From: Triglochin maritima
Lineage: Eukaryota; Streptophyta; Magnoliopsida; Alismatales; Juncaginaceae
Assembly (NCBI GenBank): GCA_963682175.1
Contig: OY821791.1
Coordinates: forward strand, 19,372,542-19,436,541
Length of the DNA stretch: 64,000 nt
Direction: 5' to 3'
In this document: one piece after another, positions 1 to 10,557 of the stretch
Numbering within the stretch: position 1 is the first letter of the stretch
Layout of the letters: each line of letters opens with the position of its first letter
The notes under the pieces: generated by a model
The model's database searches: none
What the model saw: the letters and a program-made list of their open reading frames with translations, nothing else
What the model was told of the DNA's origin: nothing
Translations under genes and position numbers: made by a program

Positions 1-127
1 GTAGCCTCCCCTTGATCCTTAGGTTCCCTGAAACTAAACAACACTGGAAAAAGAAAATTAAAAACCCCTCGAATCGCCCAAACCAACGTCTGGGCAGAGC
101 ACCTCCCCAGCAACGGCGCCAAAAGCT
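1..127 (-). mobile_element. Internal 5' end of gypsy element A1
   Basis: This is the start of the internal region of a minus-strand Athila-like element whose 5' LTR lies immediately to the right. It contains the primer binding site and the beginning of the untranslated leader. The rest of the element is outside the window to the left. Confidence 0.8.
104..121 (-). other. tRNA-Asp primer binding site of A1
   Basis: On the minus strand this reads TGGCGCCGTTGCTGGGGA, complementary to the 3' end of plant tRNA-Asp(GUC) with one mismatch. It starts 6 nt after the LTR end. The same 6-nt spacing is seen in A2 and E. Confidence 0.85.
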
Positions 128-1153
128 TGATTGATCATTTTATATTTCTACCGCAAGTGCACGGCCGCGTTGAAGCGGTGGCAAATACGGGTCGTCCACT
201 GGGAGGTGTGTCGACACTTGGTTTGTTCGAAGGCGAGAGGTAAAAGAAAGAGAGAAAGGATGGTTACACTAAACTACACTAAGATGCAAATGGAAGTGGA
301 GATAAGCAATAAACTAAGCCCCAAAGGGGGTAGAGAACTGATGTGAACATAAAGATGAGTGTGTGTGTGTGTTCAATTAAGCTCCTCACAACATGTAGTG
401 CATGAAATCATAAAACTACATCCAATCTTGCCTCTACATGAATTAAGATAAGACTACATCATTAAAACATACAAGACAATGATTGGAATGAAGCTACATG
501 AACTCACGTATAAAGACTAGACCCTACTATGCCTCCACATGAATTAAGATGACTACATCATTAAAACATACAAGACATTAGCTAAGGAAAAGGCAACAAG
601 AGTACATACACTACAAATTGTGTTTCCAACATTAACTTCATCCATATCCTAACCTTATCATTCCCCATAAAATAGGTCCACTAATCAAAGCATAAGCTAA
701 GCTTCATTCAAGAGCATTAGCATATCAAAGATAAGAGTGGAGACCCATTAGATGGTTATGGAAATCATATAAAGCTCAAGGGATAAAAATAACACACACT
801 TAATACACTACATGATTATATCACATATTTCTCCACCCCCCAAATGGGGATGGAACTACTCACTACTCATTACACTAACTAAATTAGCAAAGGAAAGCAT
901 AATACTAAATTGAAATTTATACTACTCAAGCAAGAAATATTAAAGAAGCATAAAACTAAACAAACAAACAAGCATGCATATGAAAGGAAATTAAACTAAG
1001 AGAGAAACAACATCATTAAAAGAAAACTTCTATTATTAACTCACTCAATTACAAGTAGCTCTTCCTCCACTAGAGTTTTGCTTCAAGGCTTCACTCTTAG
1101 TAGGGAAGATGGCCACCAAGAGAGAGATGGATACAATGGGAGGTGAAGAGTTC

Positions 1154-1204
1154 TATTTATAAGCATGGAAAAAGCTAATCAGGGACAATCCCCCGATGTG
1201 GGAC
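1154..1204 (-). promoter_or_regulatory. USE-like element plus TATA box of the A1 LTR
   Basis: In the sense direction GTCCCACATCG occupies 1204-1194 and TATAAATA occupies 1161-1154, separated by 32 nt. The first motif equals the plant snRNA upstream sequence element consensus RTCCCACATCG. The spacing resembles Pol II-type snRNA promoters (about four helical turns). That this drives LTR transcription is inference. Confidence 0.6.
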
Positions 1205-1282
1205 TAAACCAATACCAAAAATAGCCTAAACGAACACTAATACAAGTCCAGGAGAAGTTGGGGCGGATCTTGCATGATCCAG

Positions 1283-1318
1283 ACCGCCAATTGGCGGTTC
1301 CAGACCGCCAATTGGCGG
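1283..1318. repeat. Tandem pair of CCGCCAATTGGCGG palindromes
   Basis: Two perfect 14-bp palindromes start at 1284 and 1305, a 21-bp step (two helical turns). The first is extended to 16 bp as ACCGCCAATTGGCGGT. They lie about 80 bp upstream of the USE-like motif in the LTR sense direction. Related copies occur in other LTRs of this window. Confidence 0.8.
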
Positions 1319-1690
1319 CCTATAAAGCCCAGATCCGTCTGGGTCTTCTAGTGGGCTTGCCATGGTGTGTTTCTTGGTCTTGGATGCATCTAGCTGGTTT
1401 AGTGGAGCTCCGACCCGAATCGAATTGACAAAATACTCCTCATGATGGTGTGGAGTTTCCTGTTTTGCTCTTAGGTCCTTCTGCCTTACGATCAGGTCCT
1501 TCCCCCTTGCATCTTGGTCCCCAGGTCTCACAATTAGGTCCTTTTTTTCCTGCTTTTGGGTCCTTTCATGGCTCTTCTCTTCAAACCTCTTTATTTCTGA
1601 AAACTAAACATAAAACTCGTCACGTAGCATTGCTTAGGTGTAAGATAATGGATATAAGGTACAAATATAAGCATGAAATGATGTCAATCA

Positions 1691-3934
1691 CTCTTCCTTA
1701 GAGAATTTGAGGAAATCTGCTCTCTTATGCAATACCAGCATATCCCTGAGGAGGCAGTGCGTCTGAAATTCGTGCCTCTAGCACTGAAGGACGACGCTAA
1801 GAAATGGCTATATAGTCTAGCCGAAAGATCCATTAGAAGTTGGGCTGAGTTTGTTCAAGTATTTCTAAAAAAATATTTCCCCAACCATAAGACTATGAGG
1901 ATTATGAATGAAATTGTTGCATTCGTTCAATCTGAGAGCGAGCCGTTCTATTCCTATCTAGAAAGATTTAAATGTGTGCTGACCCAATGCCCTCATCATG
2001 GAATTCCAAGATGGCAATTGTGCCAAATTATTTATGAGGGATTGATACCCACATCTACGCTTATGGTAGAATCCGTAAGCCAAGGGAACTTCATGTCAAA
2101 AAATGAAAATGATGCCTGGACTTTTCTTGAGGATTTAGCTGAAAACAGTATGCAATGGGACAATACTAGAGCACCGCTTAACCTGAGTATTGGATCTAGA
2201 ATAGCAAGTCAATCCAGACCAGGTGTCTTAGCTGTAGATGCCAACATAGCGGCTGAAGCAAAACTAGCTACCCTTATGTGCAGAATGGAAAGTCTAGAGC
2301 TACAAACCCGACCCCGAGTGAATCAAGCCTCGTCTATCCCTTGCTCTAGATGTGGTCAGACTGGTCATTTAATGGAGGATTGTGCGGACTGGGAACAAGT
2401 TAATGCCACGTTTAACCATGCTAGAAATGACCCATACGCATCAACCTATAACTCGGGTTGGCGTAATAATTCCAATTTCTCATCAAGCCAACAAGGTCAA
2501 CCTCCTAGACAACAACCAAACTCGTATAACCAAAATAATACATCATCTGGGTTTAGTAACAATGGCGATCATGAGGTTAGGTTGACAAGCTTGGAAAATT
2601 TGATGAAAACCTTTATACAAACAACCAACCAGTCCTTCCAAAGGCTAGAGACACAAGTCAGCCAACTCGCGCAAATTGTAGGTGCAAGAGAAAAGGGTCA
2701 GTTTCCAAGTCAACCTGAGGTGAATCCAAGATCTAATAATTCATATCTGCCCTATCAACCACCTCTAGGAAATAACAACCCTAGACCGGTTCAAATGGTT
2801 AATGAGGAAGGACCGTTCGAACAAATAAATGCAGTAGTATCATTATGGTCCGGAAGACAAGTCGATACCAATGTGGTAAATCCTAGAACGTCTAATCAAT
2901 CTAGCCATCAAGCAACCACATATGACCTAACCATTGAACCTGACGTCCAATCTGAAACGTCCAACCCACCTACTCAAACTGAACCCATAGCTCAACCTGA
3001 GCGAGTCTATGTTCCTAAAGCTCCATTCCCCAATAGACTCAAGAAGAACTCAAGTGCACAAATGGAGAAAATCTTGGAAATATTTAAGCAAGTTAAGGTG
3101 AATATTCCACTCTTAGATATGATTCAACAAATACCTGCTTATGCTGAATTCTTAAAAGATCTGTGCACTAAAAAGAGAAAAACGAATGTACCAAAGAAGG
3201 CATTCTTAACTGCAAACATAAGCTTTATTCTGTCAAATTCGTCTCCTATAAAATATAAGGACCCTGGGTGTCCCACAATTTCATGTGCAATAGGAGATAC
3301 TTTCATCAACAAAGCCCTTCTAGACATTGGTGCTAGTGTTAACTTACTCCCGTTCTCTGTCTACGAGCAACTCAACCTTGGTCCACTAAAACCCTCAAAG
3401 ACAACCCTTCAATTTGCTGATTGCTCTATTAAGAAACCAAGAGGTATAGTAGAGGATGTTTTGATTAAGGTTGGTGATTTCATTTACCCAGTGGATTTTG
3501 TCGTTCTAGACACTGAACCGGTTGTCGATCCTAAGAGACAAATCCCTGTGATACTAGGCAGACCATTTTTAGCCACCTCTGAAGCTTTGATAAATTGCCG
3601 AAATGGGCTCATGCAACTATCTTTTGGAAACTTAAAAGCTGAATTTAATATCTTTCATGTTGATAATGAGCCAGAAATAGTATGCAATCAAAGTGATGTT
3701 GTGTTGAGATCTCGTATTTATAAGATTTCTGAATCAAATAAATCATCACAAAATCAAAAAGGAAGTAAGAAAAAGGGGAGTAATTCTTCGACACACCCAC
3801 CATCACTCGAGCAAATAAGAGAACCAATACATGTGAGGGGTGTGGAATCTGTGCCTCAGTGCAACATGTGGAACAATTCAACTGGATACATGCACCAACA
3901 TGGTGTCATTCAATCCAGTTCTGACTATGGTTGA
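1691..3934 (+). CDS. Gag-protease of Athila-like element B, 5' end cut off by A1
   Basis: The frame is open from the A1 LTR boundary, with the first in-frame ATG at 1727 giving 735 codons. Residues encoded before that ATG (LREFEEICSL) match the A2 gag, so the true start lay further upstream and was separated by the A1 insertion. Counting from 1727, a retrotransposon gag domain spans roughly residues 1-160. A CCHC zinc knuckle (CxxCxxxxHxxxxC) lies at 206-219, followed by an Asn/Gln-rich linker. The aspartic protease domain has DIGA at 533-536 and ILGRPFLAT downstream. The D-[L/I]-G-A motif instead of D-[T/S]-G-A is usual in Athila-like proteases. No reverse transcriptase, RNase H or integrase follows before the 3' LTR. 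This frame has no premature stop, unlike those of A2 and J, so B is relatively young. Confidence 0.88.
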   Translation, partial: LFLREFEEICSLMQYQHIPEEAVRLKFVPLALKDDAKKWLYSLAERSIRSWAEFVQVFLKKYFPNHKTMRIMNEIVAFVQSESEPFYSYLERFKCVLTQCPHHGIPRWQLCQIIYEGLIPTSTLMVESVSQGNFMSKNENDAWTFLEDLAENSMQWDNTRAPLNLSIGSRIASQSRPGVLAVDANIAAEAKLATLMCRMESLELQTRPRVNQASSIPCSRCGQTGHLMEDCADWEQVNATFNHARNDPYASTYNSGWRNNSNFSSSQQGQPPRQQPNSYNQNNTSSGFSNNGDHEVRLTSLENLMKTFIQTTNQSFQRLETQVSQLAQIVGAREKGQFPSQPEVNPRSNNSYLPYQPPLGNNNPRPVQMVNEEGPFEQINAVVSLWSGRQVDTNVVNPRTSNQSSHQATTYDLTIEPDVQSETSNPPTQTEPIAQPERVYVPKAPFPNRLKKNSSAQMEKILEIFKQVKVNIPLLDMIQQIPAYAEFLKDLCTKKRKTNVPKKAFLTANISFILSNSSPIKYKDPGCPTISCAIGDTFINKALLDIGASVNLLPFSVYEQLNLGPLKPSKTTLQFADCSIKKPRGIVEDVLIKVGDFIYPVDFVVLDTEPVVDPKRQIPVILGRPFLATSEALINCRNGLMQLSFGNLKAEFNIFHVDNEPEIVCNQSDVVLRSRIYKISESNKSSQNQKGSKKKGSNSSTHPPSLEQIREPIHVRGVESVPQCNMWNNSTGYMHQHGVIQSSSDYG

Positions 3935-4003
3935 CTCTGAGCAAATTTAACCCCTCTACCGCAAGTTGACTCAGGTAATACGTGCATTTGCTTTTTCTTT
4001 GCA

Positions 4004-4046
4004 TACATTGAGGACGATGCATGATTTAGGTGTGGGGGGGGGGGGG
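4004..4046 (+). promoter_or_regulatory. Internal PPT-like block
   Basis: The sequence CATTGAGGACGATGCATG is followed by GGTGTG and a run of 13 G. An equivalent block follows the J gag at 55917-55956. It resembles the polypurine tract of related elements but lies about 1 kb upstream of the LTR. Confidence 0.5.
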
Positions 4047-4886
4047 TATTTATCTATCTATCTATCTGTTTTATTTTTCTGTTCTTTAAAAAAAAAATCA
4101 ATGTTCCATGACATAGCTTAAGATTGAACTACCAAAACCCGTGTACAAATTGCATTGAGTTTTTGCTCCTTATTATATAGTTCTGCTTGTAGAAATTATG
4201 ACATAAATCTTAGTTCCAAAGAAATAACCCATTGCCCTTTAAGACATGTATGCACTTAAATTGGATGAATCAAATCTTTGAAGTGGTTGATAAAAAGCAG
4301 AGGTTGAGGAAAATATAACGGGAAGTGTGGACTTCTAATAGCAATTAAGCCTTGAGGAAAATAAAAGTGGAAATAAAAGTGAGGAAAGCACATCTTGCAA
4401 AATGATTACAAAAGCCCAAGTCTTCGAGTCACTGGTCTGTAGGGGTATCTTAAAACCCGGTAACTTGAGTCTGCCAGCTCGGGATTATCGACCAAACTCG
4501 CTACACGAATGCAAAAAGGGTAAAAGTGTCAGAAAAAGCAAATGTGTTGAATCACGGAAAAAGAAAAGAAAAAAATACTTTAAGATACTCAAGGCCCAAA
4601 GCTAAAAGAATGATTCATGCCATGGTTGATCCAAATGATACTTCACCACCAGAGGAGGCGTGCAAAATAATTTAAGTGATAACATGTATAGAAGGATTAG
4701 TGGTGTGAATATTGGAGGAATGAAGACCAAGTCAGATTTTTATGAGTTAGATTTATATAATGAGCATGCAAGAATTCTAAGTGAGATGTATAAGGTTGAG
4801 GTGGAGATATTGAGAGCTATTAATGAAATGATCAATTAAGACTTTGTGGGTGTGTCAACTGAAAACCCTCACGAGACAAAACTCGT

Positions 4887-4906
4887 CCCCCTTGGCAACA
4901 AGGAGG
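4887..4906 (+). promoter_or_regulatory. GNRA-capped hairpin in the B 3' region
   Basis: The 5' arm CCCCCTTG and 3' arm CAAGGAGG enclose a GCAA loop, with one mismatch in the 8-bp stem. It lies about 115 nt upstream of the PPT. Four homologues elsewhere have a GCGA loop. Confidence 0.6.
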
Positions 4907-5032
4907 TTTAAAGGCTTGTTGCACATGCTAAGTGCAACCGTGATTCCTACGAAAGTGAGTTAGGATCTCCCTGTTTTCTTTTCTTATATTCTATTTTGCT
5001 AGGGACTAGCAAAATCTAGGTGTGGGGGTATT

Positions 5033-6244
5033 TGATGCATTGCATACATTGCATCATATGTCTCTCATTTAGATTAATTTTATATCAATAAATGCTACTA
5101 AGGTATGTGTTTAGTCTTATTTACAGAATACAGGGACCTGAATGCAAATTACTCATATCCCGAGCATAAATGTGTGCCAGAGACTCATTTCTGTCATAAA
5201 GACCAAGTTCAAGATTATCGGGATTCAAATGGAAATTCATCCAAGCATAAAAGCATTCAAGGACCTAATTGCAAAAAGGCCAAGGACTTAAGCACAAAAG
5301 TAGCCAGGGACTGAATTACAAAAAGCCAAGGACCCGACTGCAATTAAAGCACCAAAATATTATCTTGGAGAAATTCTAAAGAAAAATCAATTTGGATCTC
5401 CAAATATATGAAGGAATTAATTCGGAGCTCAAAAGAAAGGAAAGAAATCATCCAGACGTACAAAGGATATTGAAATCATACCATAAACATACCGAAAAAA
5501 TCCGGATTAAATCAGCGCATATATTGCGGCGAAATCACCGCATCCTACGTGTATTGTGCGGCGGAAACGCCGCCCCCTTGTGGATCCGTGGCTCCGGATT
5601 TTGTCCAGTCATGTGTTGACGCGTGTACTTTCCTATTTCATATTAGGGTTACTTGTATCGGCTATAAATAGCCTCGAAACGATGTTGTGAGGGGCTAGTC
5701 TTTTAGTTCTTAATTTTAGTCCTTAGTTTTAGTAATAAAATTCTGTCTTTTATTTCTTGTTTTTAGTTTTCTTTTGTAATTCCTCTAGGACCCCTTCTCC
5801 TTCCCTCCATCTATGAGTTTCTAACTCTCTCCAAAGGGTGGAGGTGACGGATTTAGGGTGATGAGAAGAGAATAAAGTTATTATTTTAATTTCGTGATTA
5901 GTATATTTTGATTACCTGAGTTTGTGTTAAATCATTTATCATGTAATGCTTTATAACTAATATGATTTATTATAAGTTTCTGAATTCTCTAATCTAAACC
6001 CGATATCTAAACCTCCACCCAACGGAATTCACCATCTTTGTTCTTATTTTAGTTTTAATTGTTCATGTTTCTTGCTTTAGATAATTAAAACCCAAAAATC
6101 TCAAAACCAACTTGTTTCTCCCTCTTCCTTTCCCTTGATCGAAAATCACAAAAATAACAAGATCTCTCCCTCCTTGTGTTTGACCCGTATTTGCCACGTT
6201 TTCATTGACGCCGTGCACTTGCAGTATAAATTTAATTCTCATCA
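5033..6244 (+). mobile_element. 3' LTR of element B
   Basis: The LTR has inverted ends TGATG and CATCA and is 1212 bp. It directly follows the PPT and ends where the minus-strand A2 internal sequence resumes, showing that B inserted into A2. A TATA box is at 5663-5670 (TATAAATA). About 90 bp upstream is a GC-rich palindrome (5558-5573). The U5 end has the 'gtgcacttgc' module shared with the other gypsy LTRs. A solo copy is at 10709-11906. Confidence 0.88.
5558..5573 (+). repeat. GCGGCG-GAAA-CGCCGC inverted repeat in the B LTR
   Basis: A perfect 6-bp inverted repeat flanks GAAA, about 90 bp upstream of the B TATA box. The copy in the solo LTR on the other strand (around 11376-11392) keeps most of the stem. 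Confidence 0.65.
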
Positions 6245-6334
6245 CTTGCTCATGGAGTCTTTTATTACTCACTTTTTTTCGAATTTTTTTTACATGATAT
6301 ATACAGAAACCACGATATTCTCATAATCATTTGG
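6245..6334 (-). mobile_element. A2 sequence downstream of its protease frame
   Basis: This short stretch of A2 lies between the gag-protease stop and the insertion point of B. It is AT-rich and no coding was seen. The remainder of the A2 3' half lies beyond the left edge of the window. Confidence 0.6.
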
Positions 6335-9300
6335 TCAAGGAACATCAAATGAGAACATCAAGTCATGAGGACCAGAGACTTGCCGAGATGGGCAAACTTC
6401 ACCGGTACTCTGAGGTGTCATGAGGGGTGAAAGGTCAAAGCTGAAAGGCTCAAACCCTTCATGATATTGGTTGGGTGTAGGCAACATGAATGAGTGAAGT
6501 TGTGTTGCCTCACTAGGATTTAGTTGCTCATCGAATAAAACCGTCCGACCAAGAGGTGTATGCATCGGAATGAGTTCCTCAAGCTCATTCGATGGATGCA
6601 GCAAACCTGCATCACTAAGAATGGGGCTTATCCCCAAGTCATCCAACAAGGACCTCCCACCATCATTTAGATCATCAAGCCTAAGCTCGGTCATAGGTGG
6701 GTCCTTGTTGGAGTCAATATGAAGCTCAAATGGCTCAATGGCCATGGGACATGAGGTAGAGACACCTTCTGGTATATGGATATGATGAGGTGTCTCACTC
6801 TCACTAGTACTCTCAACTGAATCATGCAATGAACACTCCTTTTGGACATTTATGTTTGATGCCAGATCACTCTGTTGCATTGCAAAGACAGGCAATGAGA
6901 TTTTGCTGGCCCCACAAACATTCTCAATGGGTTGCGTTGGGGTTAGGGATGTTCGTTGATTTTGTGGTGCTTTCTCCAATTGGCGGATGAGATTTAGATT
7001 TAAAGGTTGATCCATGGGCTCATGTTGCTTACCAGAGTTGAACACATGAAACTCGGCACTCATGTTACCGAATGAGAGCTTCATGAGACCATTTCTACAA
7101 TTAATTAAGGCGTTGGAAGTTGCCAGAAATGGTCTACCCAAAATCAAAGGTATTTGAGAGTGGGTGTTCGCAACAGGAATGGTATCGAGGACAACAAAAT
7201 CGACTGGAAATATAAAATCTCCAACTTTGATAAGCACGTCCTCGATAATCCCCTTTGGAATACGAATGGATCTATCCGCCAATTGGAGGGTGATCTTAGT
7301 TGGTTTCAATTCTCCCAAATTTAACTGTTGATAGACAGAAAATGGGAGGAGGTTGACCGCTGCTCCTAAATCAAGCAAAACATTACTCATGGTAGTGTCC
7401 CCTATCGTGCACTGAATAGTAGGACACCCAGGGTCCTTGTATTTTGTGTAGGCGGGATTGGACAAAACTGAGCTTACATTTGCAGCCAAGAATGCTTTCT
7501 TAGGAACATTGGTCTTCCTCTTGGTTGTGCAGAGATCCTTCAACACTTTGGCATATTGAGGTATTTGTTGGATGACATGCAACAAAGGGATGTTAACCTT
7601 AACTTGCTTGAATACCTCTAATATCTTATCCATTGTGTCATTCTGCTTTTTGGTTAACCTACTTGGATAGGGAGCTTTTGGCAGGTAGGTTTTCTGCGAT
7701 GCCTAAGAAAGAAGCCTTGGTGTATTACCCTCACCCTCAGGCTCTTCTTCACCACCATTCCCACTAAGGGGCTGCATAGATGGTGGTGGGTGTGGCAAGG
7801 AAATGTGATTGTCAACCTGCTTTCCATTCCTTAAGGTCACAATGGAATTGACATGATGAACAGGTTCCTCCACACGGTTCACTTGCCTCCCCCGAGGTAC
7901 CACATTCTCATTTTGCATGTGTTGTTGCTGGTACATACGGGGGTTAGCCTCAGGCTGGCTAGGCAAAGACCCTCTCTCTCTTTCATGTACAGACTGAGCC
8001 AATTGGCCCATCTGAAGCTCTAGAGATTTGATGGTCTACTGATTTGAAGTGAGAACTTGACTTGTGGATGACATAAATTTTTTCACAGAGTTCTCAAGTC
8101 CACGAGTCAAGTTCTCAAGCGAATTGAATCAGATTTCCATATTATTGGAATTTGGGAAACCCGATTGATTAGTGATTGGAGCTTGGGGTGGCTGATAAGA
8201 TTGTGCATGCATGGGAGGTTGGTATGATTGGTTAGGTGGTCGAGAGGAGTTTGAAGGACCACCCGGGGCATTATTTTGGTTCCATTAAAAATAGGGGTGG
8301 TTCCTCCGTCCAGGATTATAAGATGATGAGTATGTGTCATTCCTAGCCCTGTCATAGATGGCGTTGACATGTTCCATCTCAGGAGGAATGGACGCACACT
8401 CGCTTTCTACATGACCTATCCTACCACATGAATGACAGGGAACTCGACCAGATGTGGACATGTGAGGTGCAATTTGTTGGTTTTGGAGCTCAATCGAATC
8501 CATACGGCGCATTAAGGCCGCCATGCGTGCCTCGGTGGCCGTAGTGGTATCGATAGCAAATGCGGTACCCGATCTAGTCGAGTTTGCATTCGCGATCCTC
8601 ACTCCTATACTAGATGATGCAGGTGGTTCCCTTAAACTCTCCCATTGCATTGTTTTCTCAGCAAGGTCTTCTAGGAAAGCCCATGCCTCCCTTTCATCCT
8701 TTACCAAGAACTCTCCGTGACACATGGACTCAAAGAGCGTTCGGGACGGGATGTGAAGACCCTCGTAAACAATCTGACAAAGACGCCACAACTCAATGCC
8801 ATGGTGAGGGCATGAGGATAGTAGCTCCTTGAACCTCTCTAGATATGCATGAAATGTTTCAGTCTCAAGTTGATAGAACGAATTGATTTTGTTCCTCAAT
8901 TTTTGAGTCTGATGATTTGGAAAGTATTTATTGAGGAATGCAGATTGAAACTCATCTCAAGTCCTAAAGGAATTCGCCTAGTTGCTGTACAACCACTTCT
9001 TGGCATCATCCTTTAGCGCAAAGGGGACAAGCCTAAGATGGATGGAGTCTGTGCTAAGTTGTTGCAGCTTGAACATAGCACAGACCTCCTCAAATTCCCT
9101 GAGAAAGATATAGGGGTCACCTTTCCCAGTGAAATGAGGGAGCATGGAGATAAACTGAGGCTTAACCTCGAAAGGGTTCCCATTAGCCTCTGGCAATACG
9201 ACGCATGAGGGTAGAGTTGTACGGCTTGGGTAGCATTGATCACGGAGAGGTATGGGAACGACAACTGGAAGAACAGGTCGAACAGGTGGGTCCAGCAACT

Positions 9301-9463
9301 GCTCCTCCTCACGGAAATTAGCAGCCATTGAACCCGGACTGTGTGCGACACGAGAGGAGGAAGTCGTTGAGAAATCGATTACCGAAGCCGGATTGACAAC
9401 GCTCCTCGTCAAATGACCCGTCTCGTCTCGTGTCCACGAAAGCATGCACAAAGGTGCACACAC
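6335..9463 (-). pseudogene. Gag-protease of Athila-like element A2, six in-frame stops
   Basis: One reading frame runs from 9463 to the final stop at 6335 with no frameshift seen. It has premature stops at 8978-8980 (TAG), 8957-8959 (TGA), 8285-8287 (TAA), 8129-8131 (TGA), 8036-8038 (TAG) and 7703-7705 (TAG). A likely initiation is the Met of MAANFREEEQ, inside the frame near 9327. Gag domain motifs (FLREFEEVC, LKDDAKKWLYS, CPHHG) come first. A CCHC knuckle (CHSCGRIGHVESEC), a Gln/Pro-rich linker and the protease with LLDLGAAVNLLP and ILGRPFLATS follow. The stops fit C-to-T or G-to-A decay of Gln or Trp codons. No RT is seen before B interrupts the element. Confidence 0.85.
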
Positions 9464-10539
9464 AAACCAAAACCTTTTTTTCTTTTTTTTTCTTTTTTTT
9501 CTTTTTTAATGAAGAATGTGCGTAGAGGAGAATACGGGGTAACACAGGAGAGAAAGAATGACTCAGGAGAGAAGGGAAGAAGTCCTTATGCTACGGCGGA
9601 TGGGTACAGGTAGAAGCACACAAGCAAACAAGGCTCAAGCAATCCTAAGGTCGCTATAGGTCCTTACAGCTAGACGACGCCTAACTGCGAGGTCACACGG
9701 CCTCAACACGCCTCACCTCCCTACGACGAGGACCACAAAGCCCAACAAGTGAGCCAAGATCCGGGGATCTCGTCTCTCCTACTATCGACAAAGTGGGCAA
9801 CGCCGATCAGGTTATGACGGTCGGGACCGGATCACTCTCCTAATGCGCCCGAAATCGATAGGGCCGATGTCTACTTGATTTTAAAAATTAGGCTCTTTAT
9901 TAGTGTGGTTTGTGGGGCGAAGGAAAGGGTGATGAAATCCCCCACCTTATCTTTTACGGGACAGCCCCTCTTTAGTAGCGTTTTGGAGTCCTAATCTAGC
10001 AATCAACTCTCCAAACAAACGCTCAACTCACACTTGTTTCAATGCACTTCCTACTAACTAATGCATGTTCATACGAATCACATGAATGAGAGTAGAAGGT
10101 GCGTACCTCACGCCAGCACTCAGCAACAGAAAATAAAGCTAAGAGGAAAGACAATCTACATGCCTAAGTCACATACATGATGCATGACCTAAACAAAAAG
10201 AATGCCTAATCTTTTGCTTTGGGTTTTAGGGTCCAAGTTGCTTAAAGGTGGTTTGATTATGGATCTGGGAACAAACTATAAGTCAAAACATACCAAATTA
10301 AATCCCAGATCACTACATCAATTATGAAAACAGACCAAAGAAATAAGAGAGCAAACAGAGCTTACCAGACCGCCAAATGGCGGCCTCAGGCCGCTAATTG
10401 GCGGTCTGAAGTGCCCAGCTTGACTCAAAACTTCTCCAGGCGTTCCTCCTGACGACTCCAAGTCTCCTGAAACAAAGAAAACTACAAAACACAAATTAAA
10501 TCCACTCGAATCGTCCAAACAAGAGTCTGGACTGGCACC
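9464..10539 (-). other. Untranslated leader of element A2
   Basis: About 1.1 kb lies between the PBS and gag. It includes a T/C-rich low-complexity run (about 9475-9507). A block at about 9631-9955 is very similar to 23627-23952 in the leader of E. A pair of imperfect CCGCCAATTGGCGG palindromes is at 10370-10404. No coding was recognised. Packaging, dimerisation or translation signals are possible but unproven. Confidence 0.7.
10370..10404. repeat. Palindrome pair in the A2 leader
   Basis: ccgccaaatggcgg (10370-10383) and ccgctaattggcgg (10391-10404) are near copies of the LTR palindrome, again with a 21-bp step, but here outside the LTR. Confidence 0.65.
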
Positions 10540-10557
10540 TCCCCGGCAACGGCGCCA
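10540..10557 (-). other. tRNA-Asp primer binding site of A2
   Basis: On the minus strand this reads TGGCGCCGTTGCCGGGGA, an exact complement of the plant tRNA-Asp 3' end. It is 6 nt from the LTR end. Confidence 0.9.

Larger units (their letters stand above)
128..1690 (-). mobile_element. 5' LTR of gypsy element A1
   Basis: This LTR is bounded by the inverted termini TGATTGA and TCAATCA. Its right edge falls directly in the gag reading frame of element B, so A1 inserted into B. In the sense direction it has a pair of CCGCCAATTGGCGG palindromes (1283-1318), a snRNA-type upstream element (1194-1204) and a TATA box (1154-1161). Near the U5 end is the module common to most gypsy LTRs here (reverse complement of 'accgcaagtgcacgg ... 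tacgggtcg'). Short open frames inside it are not considered genes. Confidence 0.88.
3935..5032 (+). other. 3' non-coding region of element B with PPT
   Basis: About 1.1 kb separates the gag-protease stop from the 3' LTR. It holds a PPT-like block (4004-4046), a TATC microsatellite (about 4049-4068) and a hairpin (4887-4906). The PPT at about 5019-5032 (GGTGTGGGGGTATT) directly abuts the LTR. Pol domains are absent. The last 200 bp are recognisably shared with the tails of H, I, K and J. Confidence 0.75.

Noticed and set aside
104..121. Match to tRNA-Asp sequence
   Set aside because: Only the 3' 18 nt are present, next to an LTR end, so this is a primer binding site and not a tRNA gene.
131..1701. 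Short open frames in the A1 LTR
   Set aside because: They are inside an LTR, not shared with the other LTR copies, and have no domain signatures.
4034..4068. G-run followed by TATC repeats as a quadruplex or structured element
   Set aside because: A single G-run cannot form an intramolecular quadruplex of four tracts by itself. Replication slippage at a PPT-like block explains it.
9470..9510. T/C-rich run as a possible regulatory tract
   Set aside because: It is low-complexity sequence with no counterpart in the related E leader.
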